Below are positions 20,276-30,047 of a DNA stretch of 64,000 nt, in pieces; positions within the stretch are counted from its first letter, which is position 1, and every line of letters starts with the position of its first letter. The DNA comes from Ensifer sesbaniae (GTDB lineage Bacteria; Pseudomonadota; Alphaproteobacteria; Rhizobiales; Rhizobiaceae), in assembly GCF_013283665.1 (NCBI RefSeq), contig NZ_JABEKU010000001.1, positions 3,355,137 through 3,419,136 on the forward strand. The letters run 5' to 3'. Below the pieces are notes generated by a model. It saw nothing but the letters and a program-made list of their open reading frames with translations, was not told where the DNA came from and searched no databases. Position numbers and translations under genes: made by a program.

Positions 20276-22117
20276 TCAGTAGACGCGCGCCTTCGGCGCG
20301 ATCTTCTTGGGATCGATGCCGTCGGCGATCAGGTCGGTATGGACAGGGCGATAGTCGAGCTTGACGTCGCCGGCCTCGTTGACCCAGGCGAGCGTATGCT
20401 TGCGCCAGTTGACGTCGTCGCGGCCGCCGAGCGGGCCCTCGGTGAAGTCCTCGCGGGCGTGCGAACCACGGCTCTCCTTGCGCGCTTCCGCGCCATAGAT
20501 CGTCGTGATGGCATTGGCCATGAGGTTTTCGAGTTCCAGCGTCTCGACGAGGTCGGAGTTCCAGATCATCGAGCGGTCGGTGACCTTGATGTCGGGAAGT
20601 TCCTTCCAGATCGCCGAGATGCGCTTGCAGCCCGATTCCAGCGATTCCTGGGTGCGGAACACGGCTGCGTCTTCCTGCATGGCGCGCTGCATCTTTTCGC
20701 GCAGCGCCGCCGTCGGCGTGCCGCCATTGGCGTTACGCAGGCGGTCGAAGCGGTCCATGATCCGGTCGCAGGCGGCCTTGTTGAGTTCCGGTATCGCCTC
20801 GTTGCGGTCGATCACCTGGCCGGCGCGGATGGCGGCGGCACGGCCGAAGACGACGAGGTCGATCAGCGAGTTGGAGCCGAGACGGTTGGCGCCGTGCACC
20901 GAGGCGCAGCCGGCTTCGCCCACCGCCATCAGGCCGGGCGCGACGCGTTCCGGATTCTGGCCGTCGGCGTTCAGGACTTCGCCCCAATAGTTGGTCGGCA
21001 CGCCGCCCATGTTGTAGTGCACCGTCGGCAGAACCGGGATCGGCTCGCGCGTCACGTCGACGCCGGCGAAGATCTTCGCCGATTCCGAGATGCCCGGCAG
21101 GCGCTCGTGCAGCACGGCCGGATCCAGGTGGTCGAGATGCAGGAAGATGTGGTCCTTGTTCTTGCCGACGCCGCGGCCTTCGCGGATTTCCATCGTCATG
21201 CAGCGCGAGACGACGTCACGCGAGGCAAGGTCCTTGGCCGAGGGCGCATAGCGCTCCATGAAGCGCTCGCCTTCGGAGTTGACGAGGTAGCCGCCTTCGC
21301 CGCGTGCGCCTTCGGTGATCAGGCAGCCCGCGCCGTAGATGCCGGTCGGGTGGAACTGGACGAATTCCATGTCCTGCAGCGGCAGGCCGGCGCGCGCGAT
21401 CATGCCGCCGCCGTCGCCCGTGCAGGTATGTGCCGAGGTCGCCGAGAAGTAGGCACGGCCGTAGCCGCCGGTCGCCAGCACCACCATCTTGGCGGCGAAA
21501 CGATGGATCGTGCCATCGTCGAGGTTCCAGGCGACGACGCCGGTGCAGCGGCCATCATCCGACATGATCAGGTCGAGCGCGAAATACTCGATGAAGAATT
21601 CGGCATTGTTCCTGAGAGACTGGCCGTAGAGCGTGTGCAGGATCGCGTGGCCGGTACGGTCGGCGGCAGCGCAGGTGCGCTGAACCGGCGGGCCTTCGCC
21701 GTAGTTCTGCATGTGGCCGCCGAAGGGCCGCTGGTAGATCTTGCCTTCCGCGTTGCGCGAGAACGGCACGCCGTAATGCTCGAGTTCATAGACCGCCTTC
21801 GGCGCTTCCATGGCGAGGTACTGCATGGCGTCGACGTCGCCGAGCCAGTCGGAACCCTTGACGGTGTCGTAGAGGTGCCACTGCCAGCTGTCCGGCGTCA
21901 TGTTCTGCAGCGAGGCGGCGATGCCGCCCTGGGCGGCAACCGTGTGCGAGCGGGTCGGGAAGACCTTGGTGATGCAGGCGGTTTTCAGACCCTGTTCGGC
22001 CATACCGAGGGTCGCGCGCAAGCCCGCGCCGCCGGCGCCGACGACGACGACGTCGAAGGCGTGATCGACATATTGGTAGGCCTTGCCGTTTGCAGCAGGT
22101 GAATTGTTCGATGCCAT
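20276..22117 (-). CDS. sdhA: Succinate dehydrogenase flavoprotein subunit
   Basis: A protein of 613 residues. The FAD-binding motif GAGGAGLRA is near 25-33, the covalent-flavin His is in SHTVAAQGG, and [21 protein letters not shown] carries active-site residues. ATG 22117 ([11 protein letters not shown]) starts 7 bp after the sdhD stop and has GGGTAA upstream. A TTG at 22135 would overlap sdhD. The protein is peripheral on the cytoplasmic face. Confidence 0.97.
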   Translation of the reverse strand: MASNNSPAANGKAYQYVDHAFDVVVVGAGGAGLRATLGMAEQGLKTACITKVFPTRSHTVAAQGGIAASLQNMTPDSWQWHLYDTVKGSDWLGDVDAMQYLAMEAPKAVYELEHYGVPFSRNAEGKIYQRPFGGHMQNYGEGPPVQRTCAAADRTGHAILHTLYGQSLRNNAEFFIEYFALDLIMSDDGRCTGVVAWNLDDGTIHRFAAKMVVLATGGYGRAYFSATSAHTCTGDGGGMIARAGLPLQDMEFVQFHPTGIYGAGCLITEGARGEGGYLVNSEGERFMERYAPSAKDLASRDVVSRCMTMEIREGRGVGKNKDHIFLHLDHLDPAVLHERLPGISESAKIFAGVDVTREPIPVLPTVHYNMGGVPTNYWGEVLNADGQNPERVAPGLMAVGEAGCASVHGANRLGSNSLIDLVVFGRAAAIRAGQVIDRNEAIPELNKAACDRIMDRFDRLRNANGGTPTAALREKMQRAMQEDAAVFRTQESLESGCKRISAIWKELPDIKVTDRSMIWNSDLVETLELENLMANAITTIYGAEARKESRGSHAREDFTEGPLGGRDDVNWRKHTLAWVNEAGDVKLDYRPVHTDLIADGIDPKKIAPKARVY

Positions 22118-22124
22118 GGCGAAA

Positions 22125-22505
22125 TTACCCTGCAAAAGCGATCTTCAGGATGGCGAAGAGACAGAGCCCGCCAACCGCGATCGGGAAAAACGTATTGAGC
22201 ATGAGAAGGGCGATCTTCATGCCTTCGCCATGCACGTAGTCCTCGATGATCACCTGCATGCCGAGACGCATGTGGATCAGGCCCGAGAGCACGACGAGGG
22301 CCATGACGACCGCGACGAAGGGGTTCGCAAGCGCGGCGACGACATCCGCGTGAGGGGCGCCTGCGTAGCGAACGAGGAAGATGACGAAGAAGATCAGGAG
22401 CGGAACGTTGGCGACCGCCGTCAGGCGCTGGCGCCAGAAGTGATCGGTGCCTTCCTTGGCGGAACCGAGACCGCGGACCTTGGCGAGAGGTGTGCGCATA
22501 TCCAT
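22125..22505 (-). CDS. sdhD: Succinate dehydrogenase membrane anchor subunit
   Basis: A protein of 126 residues with three hydrophobic segments (about 37-55, 62-83 and 98-122). The central [23 protein letters not shown] contains the heme-b His and the quinone-site Asp/Tyr region typical of alphaproteobacterial SdhD. It follows sdhC by 18 bp. Confidence 0.93.
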   Translation of the reverse strand: MDMRTPLAKVRGLGSAKEGTDHFWRQRLTAVANVPLLIFFVIFLVRYAGAPHADVVAALANPFVAVVMALVVLSGLIHMRLGMQVIIEDYVHGEGMKIALLMLNTFFPIAVGGLCLFAILKIAFAG

Positions 22506-22523
22506 GGGTGTCTTTCCTCTCAG

Positions 22524-22916
22524 TTAGCGGACGAGATAGCCGACCACCCAGATCAGCAGCGTGAGCGCCACCGAACAGATGATCGTCGCCTTGGCCATCT
22601 TCGTGGCGAAGTGCTTCTCGTAGCCGTAGCCGAGATCCCAGACGAAGTGGCGCAAGCCTCCGAGCATGTGGTGCACCAGGGCCCAGGTGTAACCGAAGAG
22701 CACCAGCTTGCCGATCAGCGTGCCGAACAGCCAGCTAACCCAGTCGTAGTAGGCCGCACCCGATGCGGCGGCGATCAGCCACCAGGCAACGAGGATGGTG
22801 CCGAAGTAGAGCGCGCCGCCGGTGATGCGGTGCACAATGGACATCACCATCGTCGGGATCGGTTTATAGATTTGAAGATGCGGCGAGAGTGGCCGGCTTC
22901 TTGTGACATTCGTCAT
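22524..22916 (-). CDS. sdhC: Succinate dehydrogenase cytochrome b556 subunit
   Basis: A protein of 130 residues with three membrane segments. The family signature RPLSPHLQIYKP is at 8-19, followed by SIVHRITGGALYFG, and the heme ligand His is in LVHHMLGGLRHFVWD near 85-98. It is the first gene of sdhCDAB. The 305-bp upstream region is shared with a divergent secreted-protein gene. Confidence 0.95.
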   Translation of the reverse strand: MTNVTRSRPLSPHLQIYKPIPTMVMSIVHRITGGALYFGTILVAWWLIAAASGAAYYDWVSWLFGTLIGKLVLFGYTWALVHHMLGGLRHFVWDLGYGYEKHFATKMAKATIICSVALTLLIWVVGYLVR

Positions 22917-23221
22917 CGGAACCTCACGGAATGCCCGGATTTTCGCCCAAGAAACTGGACGATTTTAGTCCGGTATCGCACCTGATTGTGCGCAATTCAG
23001 TCATTCGGACCTTTAATCACCATAATGCTTAACGACAAGTGTGTTTGCGGTGCAAAATCAATTTAATCGATTAGACGAATTGCGCCATTTTTCTGCCTGC
23101 CGGAGACATGGGCATCCGTTAACGATACCAGCAAAAAGCCAAGCAATTCCGTGACTTTCCGGCGAAAGTGGCCCAAGGTGATCTTAACGATTTGTTAAGC
23201 GTCATCCGGAGGGCGAACAGA
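22917..23221. other. Divergent promoter region sdhC / repeat-protein gene
   Basis: 305 bp without a gene, AT-richer than its surroundings. It holds three TTAACG hexamers (near 23029, 23117 and 23184), a TAATCGATTA palindrome (23064-23073) and a TTAA-N7-TTAA box close to the rightward gene. No hairpin of terminator type was seen. Confidence 0.6.
23184..23199 (+). promoter_or_regulatory. CtrA-like box (TTAA-N7-TTAAG)
   Basis: TTAA at 23184-23187 and 23195-23198 with a 7-base spacer, the spacing of the alphaproteobacterial CtrA full site, with G instead of C at the last position. It lies 23 bp upstream of the repeat-protein ATG. Confidence 0.4.
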
Positions 23222-24028
23222 ATGACTCTGTTCAGGGCAATCCATGCGACCAAAGTGCTAGCGCTCGCCGGCCTGGCCATCGCCACGACCTGCATCCCCT
23301 TGGAGGCCCGCGACTGGGGCGGAGCACGCGGCTTTCAGACGCGCACCAACCATATCCGCATGTATTCGGACCGCTCAGGCTATCGCAGCGGCTGGAACCG
23401 CAATCACATGCCGCGTCGCGACTGGATGGCCAACAATGGGCTGCCGGAAGTGAACACGCGCACCCGGCATGTTCGGCTCCCCCGATATCGCCCCTACCCG
23501 GGCCACTATGCCGGGCGCTGGGAACATCGCGGCGGATGGGTTCGTGACAGGGCAGGCAATGACATCTGGACCTCCGGGGGCCGCCGCCACGACGGTCGCC
23601 CACGCATCGCCGATGGCCTGCCGGAAGTCGAGACACGCACGCGGCATGTTCTCCTCCCGCAATACCGTCCCTATCGCGGTGCCTATGCCGAACACTGGGG
23701 AACCGGCGGCGGGTGGGTTCGCGACCGGGCGGGGCGCGAGATCTGGACATCCGGTGGCCAGCGCCGCGACTACCGCCCGAGCTACTATGGCGGCGATGAG
23801 TATCCGGACATGATCCCGGGCATCGGCACCTATGTCGGCGGCATTTCCGCCTATGTCGACCTCGGCAACGGCATCTATTTCAACCAGGAAGGCGATTACG
23901 GCTATGCCGACGGCGGCGAGTACGCGCCGCCACCGCAGGCGAAACGCGGCAAGATCATCAATGTCACGCCGCAAACGATGAACGGCTCCTGCGCCTATGA
24001 ACACGGCGTCTGCGTGATCCGGCGGTAG
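23222..24028 (+). CDS. Secreted Arg/Tyr/Gly-rich repeat protein, unknown function
   Basis: A protein of 268 residues. A signal peptide (about 1-29, ending PLEA-RDW) is followed by two near-identical units of about 56 residues, at 73-128 and 132-187. Each runs GLPEV-N/E-TRTRHV, then Tyr/Arg-rich, then GGWVRDRAG and IWTSGG. A decayed third unit covers about 36-65 (QTRTNHIR, SGW). The C-terminus (190-268) is Gly/Tyr-rich and ends with a Cys pair (GSCAYEHGVC) that could form a disulfide. I do not recognise the family. Basic and tyrosine-rich composition suggests a periplasmic or surface role. ATG 23222 has GGAGGG nine bases upstream. Confidence 0.75.
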   Translation: MTLFRAIHATKVLALAGLAIATTCIPLEARDWGGARGFQTRTNHIRMYSDRSGYRSGWNRNHMPRRDWMANNGLPEVNTRTRHVRLPRYRPYPGHYAGRWEHRGGWVRDRAGNDIWTSGGRRHDGRPRIADGLPEVETRTRHVLLPQYRPYRGAYAEHWGTGGGWVRDRAGREIWTSGGQRRDYRPSYYGGDEYPDMIPGIGTYVGGISAYVDLGNGIYFNQEGDYGYADGGEYAPPPQAKRGKIINVTPQTMNGSCAYEHGVCVIRR

Positions 24029-24048
24029 CCGCAGCGCTTCCGGCCGAA

Positions 24049-24462
24049 TCAGCCCGTCACGCCCATGGCGCCGATGATGGCGCCCATCGCCAGAAGCACG
24101 AGCAGCCAGTGTACCCCGTCGATCAGCGACAGGTCCCAGCCGAAACCCTGATAGCGATGGTTGACGACGAGGGTTGTGGCGACGAAGCCGAGCCAGAGGA
24201 AGAAGCCCGAGGCGATGCCGTTGACGAGCGTCACCTCGTCCGGACCGAGATGGCCGACGACGCCGGCGACCATGGTCGCCATCACCAGTTCCGAGGCGAA
24301 GGAAATGGCGAAGAGTACGGGCGACATCTGCGCGCTTGCGGGATCGATGCGCGCTGCCTTCATCCAGGGCTTGCCGAGAACGCCGTAATAGACCGCGCCA
24401 ATGATGAAAGCCGCGATGGCGGCCATCAGCACCGCCAGATAGTTCATGCCCGCAAATGCCAT
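24049..24462 (-). CDS. DUF1761 membrane protein
   Basis: A protein of 137 residues with four hydrophobic segments. The N-terminal MNYLAVLMAAIAAFIIGAVYYG followed by KPWM matches the DUF1761 pattern (small four-helix inner-membrane proteins of unknown function). It is convergent with the repeat-protein gene, 20 bp apart, and is followed upstream by the methyltransferase gene on the same strand. Confidence 0.82.
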   Translation of the reverse strand: MAFAGMNYLAVLMAAIAAFIIGAVYYGVLGKPWMKAARIDPASAQMSPVLFAISFASELVMATMVAGVVGHLGPDEVTLVNGIASGFFLWLGFVATTLVVNHRYQGFGWDLSLIDGVHWLLVLLAMGAIIGAMGVTG

Positions 24463-24513
24463 GTCCGATCCCCTTGTTTTTTTGAGGGATTGGAATCGAA
24501 GGCCTTTGGGCTG

Positions 24514-25179
24514 TCAACCGTCCGTGTCCGCGGCAGCCCCGAAGCGCCAGACGGTCGTGCGCTTGATCTCGCTGTCTTCCAGTGCGCGCGTCACGGGAAC
24601 CTCGTAAGTCGCAAGCGGCGTCATCATCTCGCGCGGGCAATAGGCACGGCCGGGATCGCCGACGATCACCGTCACGCCTTTTGCCGCCATTTCCGAAAAC
24701 CACGGCTTCAGCCGGTCGGCGAAAGCCTTGTCGTAGAAGACGTCGCCGGCGAGGCAGACATCGGCCCGAAGGTCGCGGCCGGTCACGTCCTCGCCCGTAT
24801 AGGAAAGCGTGACGCCGTTGAGATCGGCATTGAGCCGGACCGCCGTTTCCGCCCAGGGATCGATATCGGCAGCGAGAACCGAGGCCGCGCCGGCCTTCAT
24901 CGCGGCGATCGCCACCAGACCGGAGCCGGAGGCGAAATCGACGACCTGCCTGCCGCGCACCACCTCCGGATGATCGAGGATATAGCGCGCAAGCCCCTGC
25001 CCTCCGGCCCAGGCAAAGGCCCAGAACGGCGGCGGCAGGCCAATCTCCTGCAATTCCTCCTCGGTCTTCAGCCAGAGCTCATGCGCCTCGGTTGCCAGAT
25101 GCAGGCGGACCTCCGGCACGTGCGGCGGCGAGAGCACACCGGTATTGGCGAGAATGAAGCTTTCCGGATCGGTCTTCAA
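24514..25179 (-). CDS. Class I SAM-dependent methyltransferase (ETFB-KMT/PrmA-like)
   Basis: A protein of about 221 residues. The segment LPPPFWAFAWAGGQGLARYILDHP precedes motif I VVDFASGSGLVAIAA near 83-97 and the acidic loop VLAADIDPWA. Together these are typical of METTL20/ribosomal-L11-methyltransferase-like protein lysine methyltransferases. The target is not shown. Only TTG codons are available at the 5' end. TTG 25179 (MKTDPESF) has GGAG at a good distance, and TTG 25191 is an alternative. Confidence 0.78.
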   Translation of the reverse strand: MKTDPESFILANTGVLSPPHVPEVRLHLATEAHELWLKTEEELQEIGLPPPFWAFAWAGGQGLARYILDHPEVVRGRQVVDFASGSGLVAIAAMKAGAASVLAADIDPWAETAVRLNADLNGVTLSYTGEDVTGRDLRADVCLAGDVFYDKAFADRLKPWFSEMAAKGVTVIVGDPGRAYCPREMMTPLATYEVPVTRALEDSEIKRTTVWRFGAAADTDG

Positions 25180-25245
25180 ACAACTCTCCAAGCGTGATCC
25201 GAAAGGCGGGGAACCGGTGTCGGACCAATCATGCGGAAAAACAAA

Positions 25246-25677
25246 CTACCGCGGCGGATTGTCGAGCCCGCCCATACGGCAGACCTCGATCCATTCGTCC
25301 TCGGTCACCGGCTGCACCGACAGGCGCATGGAGGTGACGAGCGACATCTTGGCGAGCTTCGGGTTTTCCTTGATTTCCTTCAGCGTCACCGGACGCGGCA
25401 TGTCCATCACCGCGCGGATCTCGACGCAGTCCCAGCGGGCGTCACCCTCTGCGGTCGAATCCGGGTGCGAAAGCGCCGAGACCTCGGTGATGCCGACGAT
25501 CTCCAGGCCCTCGTTCGAGTGATAGAAGAAGCCCTTGTCGCCGATCTGCATCGCCCGCATGTTGTTGCGCGCCTGATAGTTGCGCACACCGGTCCACTCG
25601 GTGCCCTTGGCGCCCGCATCCTTCTGCATCTGCCAGGACCATTTGAATGGTTCGGACTTGTAGAGCCAGTGCGCCAT
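25246..25677 (-). CDS. EVE domain protein
   Basis: A protein of 143 residues consisting of a single EVE (PUA-like) domain: an N-terminal LYKSEPFKWSW, the WTGVRNYQARNNMR pocket strand, and GFFYHSNEGLEIVGI. EVE proteins read modified bases in DNA or RNA. The Trp/Asn pocket residues are present. It sits 6 bp downstream of the YciI gene and is probably cotranscribed with it. Confidence 0.88.
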   Translation of the reverse strand: MAHWLYKSEPFKWSWQMQKDAGAKGTEWTGVRNYQARNNMRAMQIGDKGFFYHSNEGLEIVGITEVSALSHPDSTAEGDARWDCVEIRAVMDMPRPVTLKEIKENPKLAKMSLVTSMRLSVQPVTEDEWIEVCRMGGLDNPPR

Positions 25678-25683
25678 CGCCGC

Positions 25684-25977
25684 TCAAGCCTCCGGATTGT
25701 TGAAGACCCAGTTGAAGGCCTTGATCTCGACCTTGGAGAAAAGACCCGCCTTGGCATAGGGATCCGCTTCGGCGAAAGCACGGGCTTCGCCGATGGTCTC
25801 GGCCTTGACGATCACCAGGCTGCCGGTCGGCTTGCCGTCGTCGCCGAGGAACGGGCCTGCCATTTTCAGGATGCCCTTGGCGTTGAGATCATTGAGATAG
25901 GCGACGTGATCGGGGCGGGTATCGAGCCGAAGCTGCAGCGCGCCTGGGTGGTCGGTGCAATGAAGTGCGAAGAGCAT
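25684..25977 (-). CDS. YciI family protein
   Basis: A protein of 97 residues, one dimeric alpha/beta ferredoxin-like domain of the YciI family. The conserved His/Asp pair lies in RPDHVAYL. FLGDDGKPTGSLVIVKAE and ARAFAEADPYAKAGLF are the family strands. Members are small enzymes or dechlorinase-like proteins with mostly unknown roles. It lies downstream of gpsA with a 77-bp gap that contains a 44-nt hairpin repeat. Confidence 0.88.
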   Translation of the reverse strand: MLFALHCTDHPGALQLRLDTRPDHVAYLNDLNAKGILKMAGPFLGDDGKPTGSLVIVKAETIGEARAFAEADPYAKAGLFSKVEIKAFNWVFNNPEA

Positions 25978-26003
25978 GCTTCCTCCTGGTGTTGTCGTTT
26001 GGC

Positions 26004-26047
26004 GCGGGATGCAAGCGGAAACCGCCTTACACTTTTCCTCATCCCGC
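26004..26047 (-). repeat. 44-nt hairpin repeat, copy 1
   Basis: On the minus strand: outer arms GCGGGATG/CATCCCGC (8 bp), inner GGAAA/TTTCC, and a conserved GGCGG loop. It differs at only a few positions from the copy at 52020-52063. It lies between gpsA and the YciI gene. Confidence 0.75.
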
Positions 26048-26054
26048 TGCCGGA

Positions 26055-27056
26055 TTATTCCTGGGTAATCGGGCGTGTCATCAATTGTTCGAGAGCGGTG
26101 CGGACATCGAGCTTGCCGTCGATGATCGCCGCCACCGCTTCGGTAATCGGCATTTCAACCCCGAGATCATGGGCGACACGGGCGGCGACCGAGGCAGCAA
26201 ACGCCCCTTCGACCAGTTCGCCCTTGCGCCCATCGGCGCGGCCGTTCTTGCCGAGCGCGATGCCGAAGCGCAGGTTGCGCGACTGGTGGCTGGTGGCCGT
26301 CAGCACGAGATCGCCGAGGCCGGAAAGCCCGCGCACCGTATCGGCCTCGCCACCCTCTGCGGCAATGAAGCGCGACATCTCGGCAAGGCCGCGCGATATC
26401 AGCGCCGCGCGGGCGGAATCGCCGAGACCTGCACCCTCGACGATGCCGCAGGCAATCGCCAGCACGTTCTTGAGCGCACCGCCGAGCTGGACGCCGATGC
26501 GATCCTCCGACGGGTAGAGACGGAAGGTCGGGCCTGAAAGCACCTCCGCCAGCATGGTCGCCGTTTGGGCATCGGCCGCAGCGATCACCATCGCAGTCGG
26601 CAGCCCCTTGGCGATGTCGGCGGCAAAACCGGGACCCGAGAGCACGCCAATCGAACGGCCGGGCAATTCCTCCGACAGGACATCGGTCAGCAACCGGCCG
26701 GTTGCCTGCTCCATGCCCTTGGCACAGGTGACGATCGTGGCGGCGACATTGATCTGCGGGCCATATTGCCGCGCCGCATCGCGATGCGCCTGAGACGGCA
26801 TGGCGAAAAGAACGACCTCGGCATCGGCCAGAACGGAGACGTCGGCCGTATGTTTCAGCGCTGCAGGCAGGTCGATGCCCGGCAGGTGCTCCTCGTTGCG
26901 ACCGGTGCTTTGGCACGCCGCTACGGTCTCCTGGCGGCGGGCGAGCAACGTCACGTCGCTGCCTGCGGCCGAGGCCGCAACCGCTGCGAGCGCGGTGCCA
27001 AAGGCGCCGGCACCGACGACGACGATCTTCGGCCCGATCTTGGAATTATCGTTCAT
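26055..27056 (-). CDS. gpsA: NAD(P)H-dependent glycerol-3-phosphate dehydrogenase
   Basis: A protein of 333 residues making glycerol-3-phosphate for phospholipid synthesis from dihydroxyacetone phosphate. The dinucleotide motif [10 protein letters not shown] is at 16-25, the catalytic Lys is in [15 protein letters not shown] near 196-210, and [11 protein letters not shown] is near 250. It starts 21 bp after the tsaD stop, so the two form a leftward pair, as in other rhizobia. Confidence 0.96.
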   Translation of the reverse strand: MNDNSKIGPKIVVVGAGAFGTALAAVAASAAGSDVTLLARRQETVAACQSTGRNEEHLPGIDLPAALKHTADVSVLADAEVVLFAMPSQAHRDAARQYGPQINVAATIVTCAKGMEQATGRLLTDVLSEELPGRSIGVLSGPGFAADIAKGLPTAMVIAAADAQTATMLAEVLSGPTFRLYPSEDRIGVQLGGALKNVLAIACGIVEGAGLGDSARAALISRGLAEMSRFIAAEGGEADTVRGLSGLGDLVLTATSHQSRNLRFGIALGKNGRADGRKGELVEGAFAASVAARVAHDLGVEMPITEAVAAIIDGKLDVRTALEQLMTRPITQE

Positions 27057-27077
27057 CTCTATCCGTCACATTCTGCA

Positions 27078-28172
27078 TCATGCCTTGGCGCCGCGTTTGC
27101 CAGAGCCAAGCAGTGCCTGTGCCTGGGCATCGAGCGGCCAGCGCGAGCGCGGCGCGACGTCGAGGCCATCGGCCGCCATGCCCGCCGCCAGGCGTTCCGC
27201 ACCGGCCCAGGCGATCATCGCGGCATTGTCGGTGCAGAGCGAAAGCGGCGGCGCGATAAACTCGAAACCGAATTGGGCGCACAGGGTCTGCAGCGTCGAG
27301 CGCAGCACCTGGTTGGCGGCAACGCCGCCGGCAACCACCAGCGCCGGGCGCGCCACGCCGGCATGCTCCGCCTTGAAACGCTTCAGCCCGCGACCGACGC
27401 GATCCTTGAGCGTGCGCGAAATCGCACGCTGGAAGGAAGCGCAGATATCGGCGATGTCCTCATCCGTCACCGGCTCCAGCGATTGCGCCGCCTGGCGCAC
27501 CGCCGTCTTCAGACCCGAAAACGAGAAATCGAGCCTCGCGTCACCGACGAGCGGGCGTGGAAAATCGAAACGTTCGGGGTTGCCGGCAAGTGCCGCACGC
27601 TCCACCGCCGGGCCTCCCGGATAGGGCAGGCCGAGCAGTTTCGCCGTCTTGTCGAAAGCCTCGCCGAGCGCATCGTCGATCGTCGTGCCCCAGCGCTCGT
27701 ATTCGCCGACGCCCTTGACGAGGATGAGCTGCGTGTGGCCGCCGGAGACGAGCAGCATCAGATAGGGGAAGGAGAGCCCGTCGGTCAGCCGCGCCGTCAG
27801 CGCGTGGCCTTCGAGATGGTTGACGGCGTAGAGCGGTTTGCCCGTCGCCCGCGCGATCGCCTTGCCGGTCATCAGCCCGACGATCAAGCCGCCGATCAGA
27901 CCGGGACCACTTGTCGCAGCTATGGCATCGATGTCCGAAAGCGTCACACCTGCGCGCAGCAGCGCTTCCTCGATCAGCGTATCGAGCGCCTCGACATGGG
28001 CGCGCGCTGCGATCTCCGGAACCACGCCGCCATAGGCGCTGTGCTCTTCCAGCTGGCTGAGAACGACGTCCCCGAGAATGTGGCCCTTGCCGTCGGAATC
28101 GCGCAAAATGACGGAAGCGGCGGTTTCGTCGCAGCTTGTTTCTATGCCGAGGATGCGCAGGGGCGGAGACAT
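27078..28172 (-). CDS. tsaD: tRNA N6-adenosine threonylcarbamoyltransferase
   Basis: A protein of 364 residues (formerly Gcp/YgjD) that transfers the threonylcarbamoyl group to A37 of ANN-decoding tRNAs. It has an ASKHA fold. N-terminal [14 protein letters not shown], the metal-binding HxxxH in NHLEGHAL, the nucleotide loop [10 protein letters not shown] and the C-terminal Asp in [10 protein letters not shown] are all present. ATG 28172 (MSPPLRIL) is chosen. The open frame to 28256 runs into the divergent hemC promoter. Confidence 0.96.
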   Translation of the reverse strand: MSPPLRILGIETSCDETAASVILRDSDGKGHILGDVVLSQLEEHSAYGGVVPEIAARAHVEALDTLIEEALLRAGVTLSDIDAIAATSGPGLIGGLIVGLMTGKAIARATGKPLYAVNHLEGHALTARLTDGLSFPYLMLLVSGGHTQLILVKGVGEYERWGTTIDDALGEAFDKTAKLLGLPYPGGPAVERAALAGNPERFDFPRPLVGDARLDFSFSGLKTAVRQAAQSLEPVTDEDIADICASFQRAISRTLKDRVGRGLKRFKAEHAGVARPALVVAGGVAANQVLRSTLQTLCAQFGFEFIAPPLSLCTDNAAMIAWAGAERLAAGMAADGLDVAPRSRWPLDAQAQALLGSGKRGAKA

Positions 28173-28246
28173 CAGAGTATACTCAAAGATTGCGGTCGCA
28201 CCGAAAGGTGGGTACACGGAACTCCGGTAACAATGGATAGCCTTTG

Positions 28247-29176
28247 ATGCAAACAAAACCTTTACGGATCGGCACGCGCGGCAGCCCGCTGGCGCTCGCT
28301 CAAGCCCATGAAACGCGCGATCGGCTCGCAGCGGCGCATGGCCTGGCGCCGGAAATGTTCGAGGTCGTGATCCTCTCGACCAAGGGCGACCGCATCACCG
28401 ACCGCTCGCTCGCCGAGATCGGCGGCAAGGGCCTGTTCACCGAAGAGATCGAACAGCAGTTGCTGTCGGGCGAGCTTGATTTTGCCGTGCATTCGTCCAA
28501 GGACATGCCGACTAAGCTGCCGGACGGGCTCTGTCTTTCCGCCTTCCTGCCGCGCGAGGATATCCGCGACGCCTTCATCGGCCGCACGGCGCGCAAGCTG
28601 ATGGAACTGCCCGAAGGCGCGACCGTCGGCTCCTCGTCGCTGCGCCGCCAGGCGCTGATCCGCCGGCTGCGCCCGGATCTCAACGTCATCACCTATCGCG
28701 GCCAGGTGGAAACACGGCTGCGAAAGCTCGCCGAGGGCCAGGTGGACGCCACGCTGCTCGCCTATGCCGGCCTGAAGCGGCTCGGCATGACCGACGTCGT
28801 GACCGAACTGCTCGACCCCAAGGATTTCCCGCCGGCCCCAGCACAAGGCGCGATCTGCATCGAGAGCCGGATCGGCGACAGCCGCATCAACGATCTGCTC
28901 GCCGCGATCGACGATCCGCGCACGCACGAGGCGGTCGCCTGCGAGCGCGGTTTCCTGGCAACGCTCGACGGTTCCTGCCGCACGCCGATCGCCGGTCTCG
29001 CCACCTCTGATGGCACCCATCTCAAATTTTCCGGCATGATCCTCACGCCCGACGGCCAGACTCATCATCGCGTCACGATCGAAGGCAAGGCCACCGACGC
29101 CGAAGCGCTCGGCAAGAAGGCCGGCGTGGAAATCCGCGCCAAGGCCGGTCCGGGCTTTTTTGCAAGCTGGACCTGA
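28247..29176 (+). CDS. hemC: Hydroxymethylbilane synthase (porphobilinogen deaminase)
   Basis: A protein of 309 residues that polymerises four porphobilinogens. N-terminal [33 protein letters not shown] and the cofactor-binding Cys in [10 protein letters not shown] are all visible. ATG 28247 is used. The TTG three bases earlier is in frame but not needed. It is divergent from tsaD and heads the hemC-hemD-Mic60-hemY cluster. hemD begins 4 bp after its stop. Confidence 0.96.
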   Translation: MQTKPLRIGTRGSPLALAQAHETRDRLAAAHGLAPEMFEVVILSTKGDRITDRSLAEIGGKGLFTEEIEQQLLSGELDFAVHSSKDMPTKLPDGLCLSAFLPREDIRDAFIGRTARKLMELPEGATVGSSSLRRQALIRRLRPDLNVITYRGQVETRLRKLAEGQVDATLLAYAGLKRLGMTDVVTELLDPKDFPPAPAQGAICIESRIGDSRINDLLAAIDDPRTHEAVACERGFLATLDGSCRTPIAGLATSDGTHLKFSGMILTPDGQTHHRVTIEGKATDAEALGKKAGVEIRAKAGPGFFASWT

Positions 29177-29180
29177 GCCG

Positions 29181-29891
29181 ATGCGCGTGCTCGTCACCCG
29201 GCCGCTTCCCGCCGCCGAGGCGACGGCACGCCGGCTGGAGGCTGCCGGCCACCAGCCGATCCTCCTGCCGTTGATGCGGGCCAAACATCTCACGGCCGTT
29301 GCCACGGCGGCGCTCGAACAACCATTTGCCGCCATCGTCCTGACCAGCGCCGAAGCCGTTCGGGTGCTCGCAGCGCTGGGCAGTGAAATGGAAAAGCATC
29401 TGAAAACCCCGTGCTTCTGCGTCGGCGAAGCGACCGCACGGGCGGCAGGGGAGCTTGGCTTCACCGATATCCGCGTCGGCGACGGCACCGGCGAAGCGCT
29501 GGCCGGGCTGATCGTTTCGGCCGGCACCTTGCCGAAACAGCCCCTCCTCTACCTGACCGGTTCGCCTCGCTCCGACGGTCTCGAACGCACGCTCCGCCAG
29601 CACGGCGTCGAACATAGAGCGGTCGAATGCTATCGCATGGAACCGATCGCGCACGCGCCCGGCGCGTTGCACGATCTCGCGCAGGCCGGCCGGCCCGACG
29701 CCGTCCTGCTCTATTCGCGGGAGACGGCTCGACGGCTCACGACATTGCTGTCGGAGGCCGGTTTGGACGCTGCGTCCTTCGCCCCGCGCTACCTTTGCCT
29801 GAGCGCTGCCGTTGCCGGGGCGCTGCCGGGCAACGTCATGTCGCAGATTGCCGCAAAGCCCGATGAAGAAAACCTTTTTAGATTGCTCTAA
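29181..29891 (+). CDS. hemD: Uroporphyrinogen-III synthase
   Basis: A protein of 236 residues. It has the weakly conserved two-lobed HemD fold: N-terminal VLVTRPLPAAEATARRLEAAGHQ, IVLTSAEAVRVL, LLYLTGSPRSDGLERTL and the C-terminal LLYSRETARRL and CLSAAVA. It closes hydroxymethylbilane to uroporphyrinogen III. The identification rests on these motifs and on its position right after hemC. Confidence 0.93.
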   Translation: MRVLVTRPLPAAEATARRLEAAGHQPILLPLMRAKHLTAVATAALEQPFAAIVLTSAEAVRVLAALGSEMEKHLKTPCFCVGEATARAAGELGFTDIRVGDGTGEALAGLIVSAGTLPKQPLLYLTGSPRSDGLERTLRQHGVEHRAVECYRMEPIAHAPGALHDLAQAGRPDAVLLYSRETARRLTTLLSEAGLDAASFAPRYLCLSAAVAGALPGNVMSQIAAKPDEENLFRLL

Positions 29892-29893
29892 AT

Positions 29894-29937
29894 TGGGGTG
29901 AGGAGATGTGTGGCCGGTTTTCCGCCCGCATTCCGCG
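29894..29937 (+). repeat. 44-nt hairpin repeat, degenerate copy
   Basis: Shares the core GGTTTTCCGCCCGCAT with the copy at 52020 but its outer arms no longer pair well. It lies directly after hemD in the 156-bp gap before the Mic60 gene. Confidence 0.5.
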
Positions 29938-30047
29938 CTAGTCCGACGCCGATTCGGTCAAAATCGGAACGGAGGGGCTTTCCCTCACCGGTCCGGCTGA
30001 CTAGGTTTGAGAGAAGAGCCGACAGGCACCAACGGGAAGAGGTCACC

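Noticed and set aside
23064-23073. TAATCGATTA palindrome between sdhC and the repeat-protein gene
   Set aside because: Ten bases in an AT-rich promoter region, without known regulator or spacing relation to a promoter.
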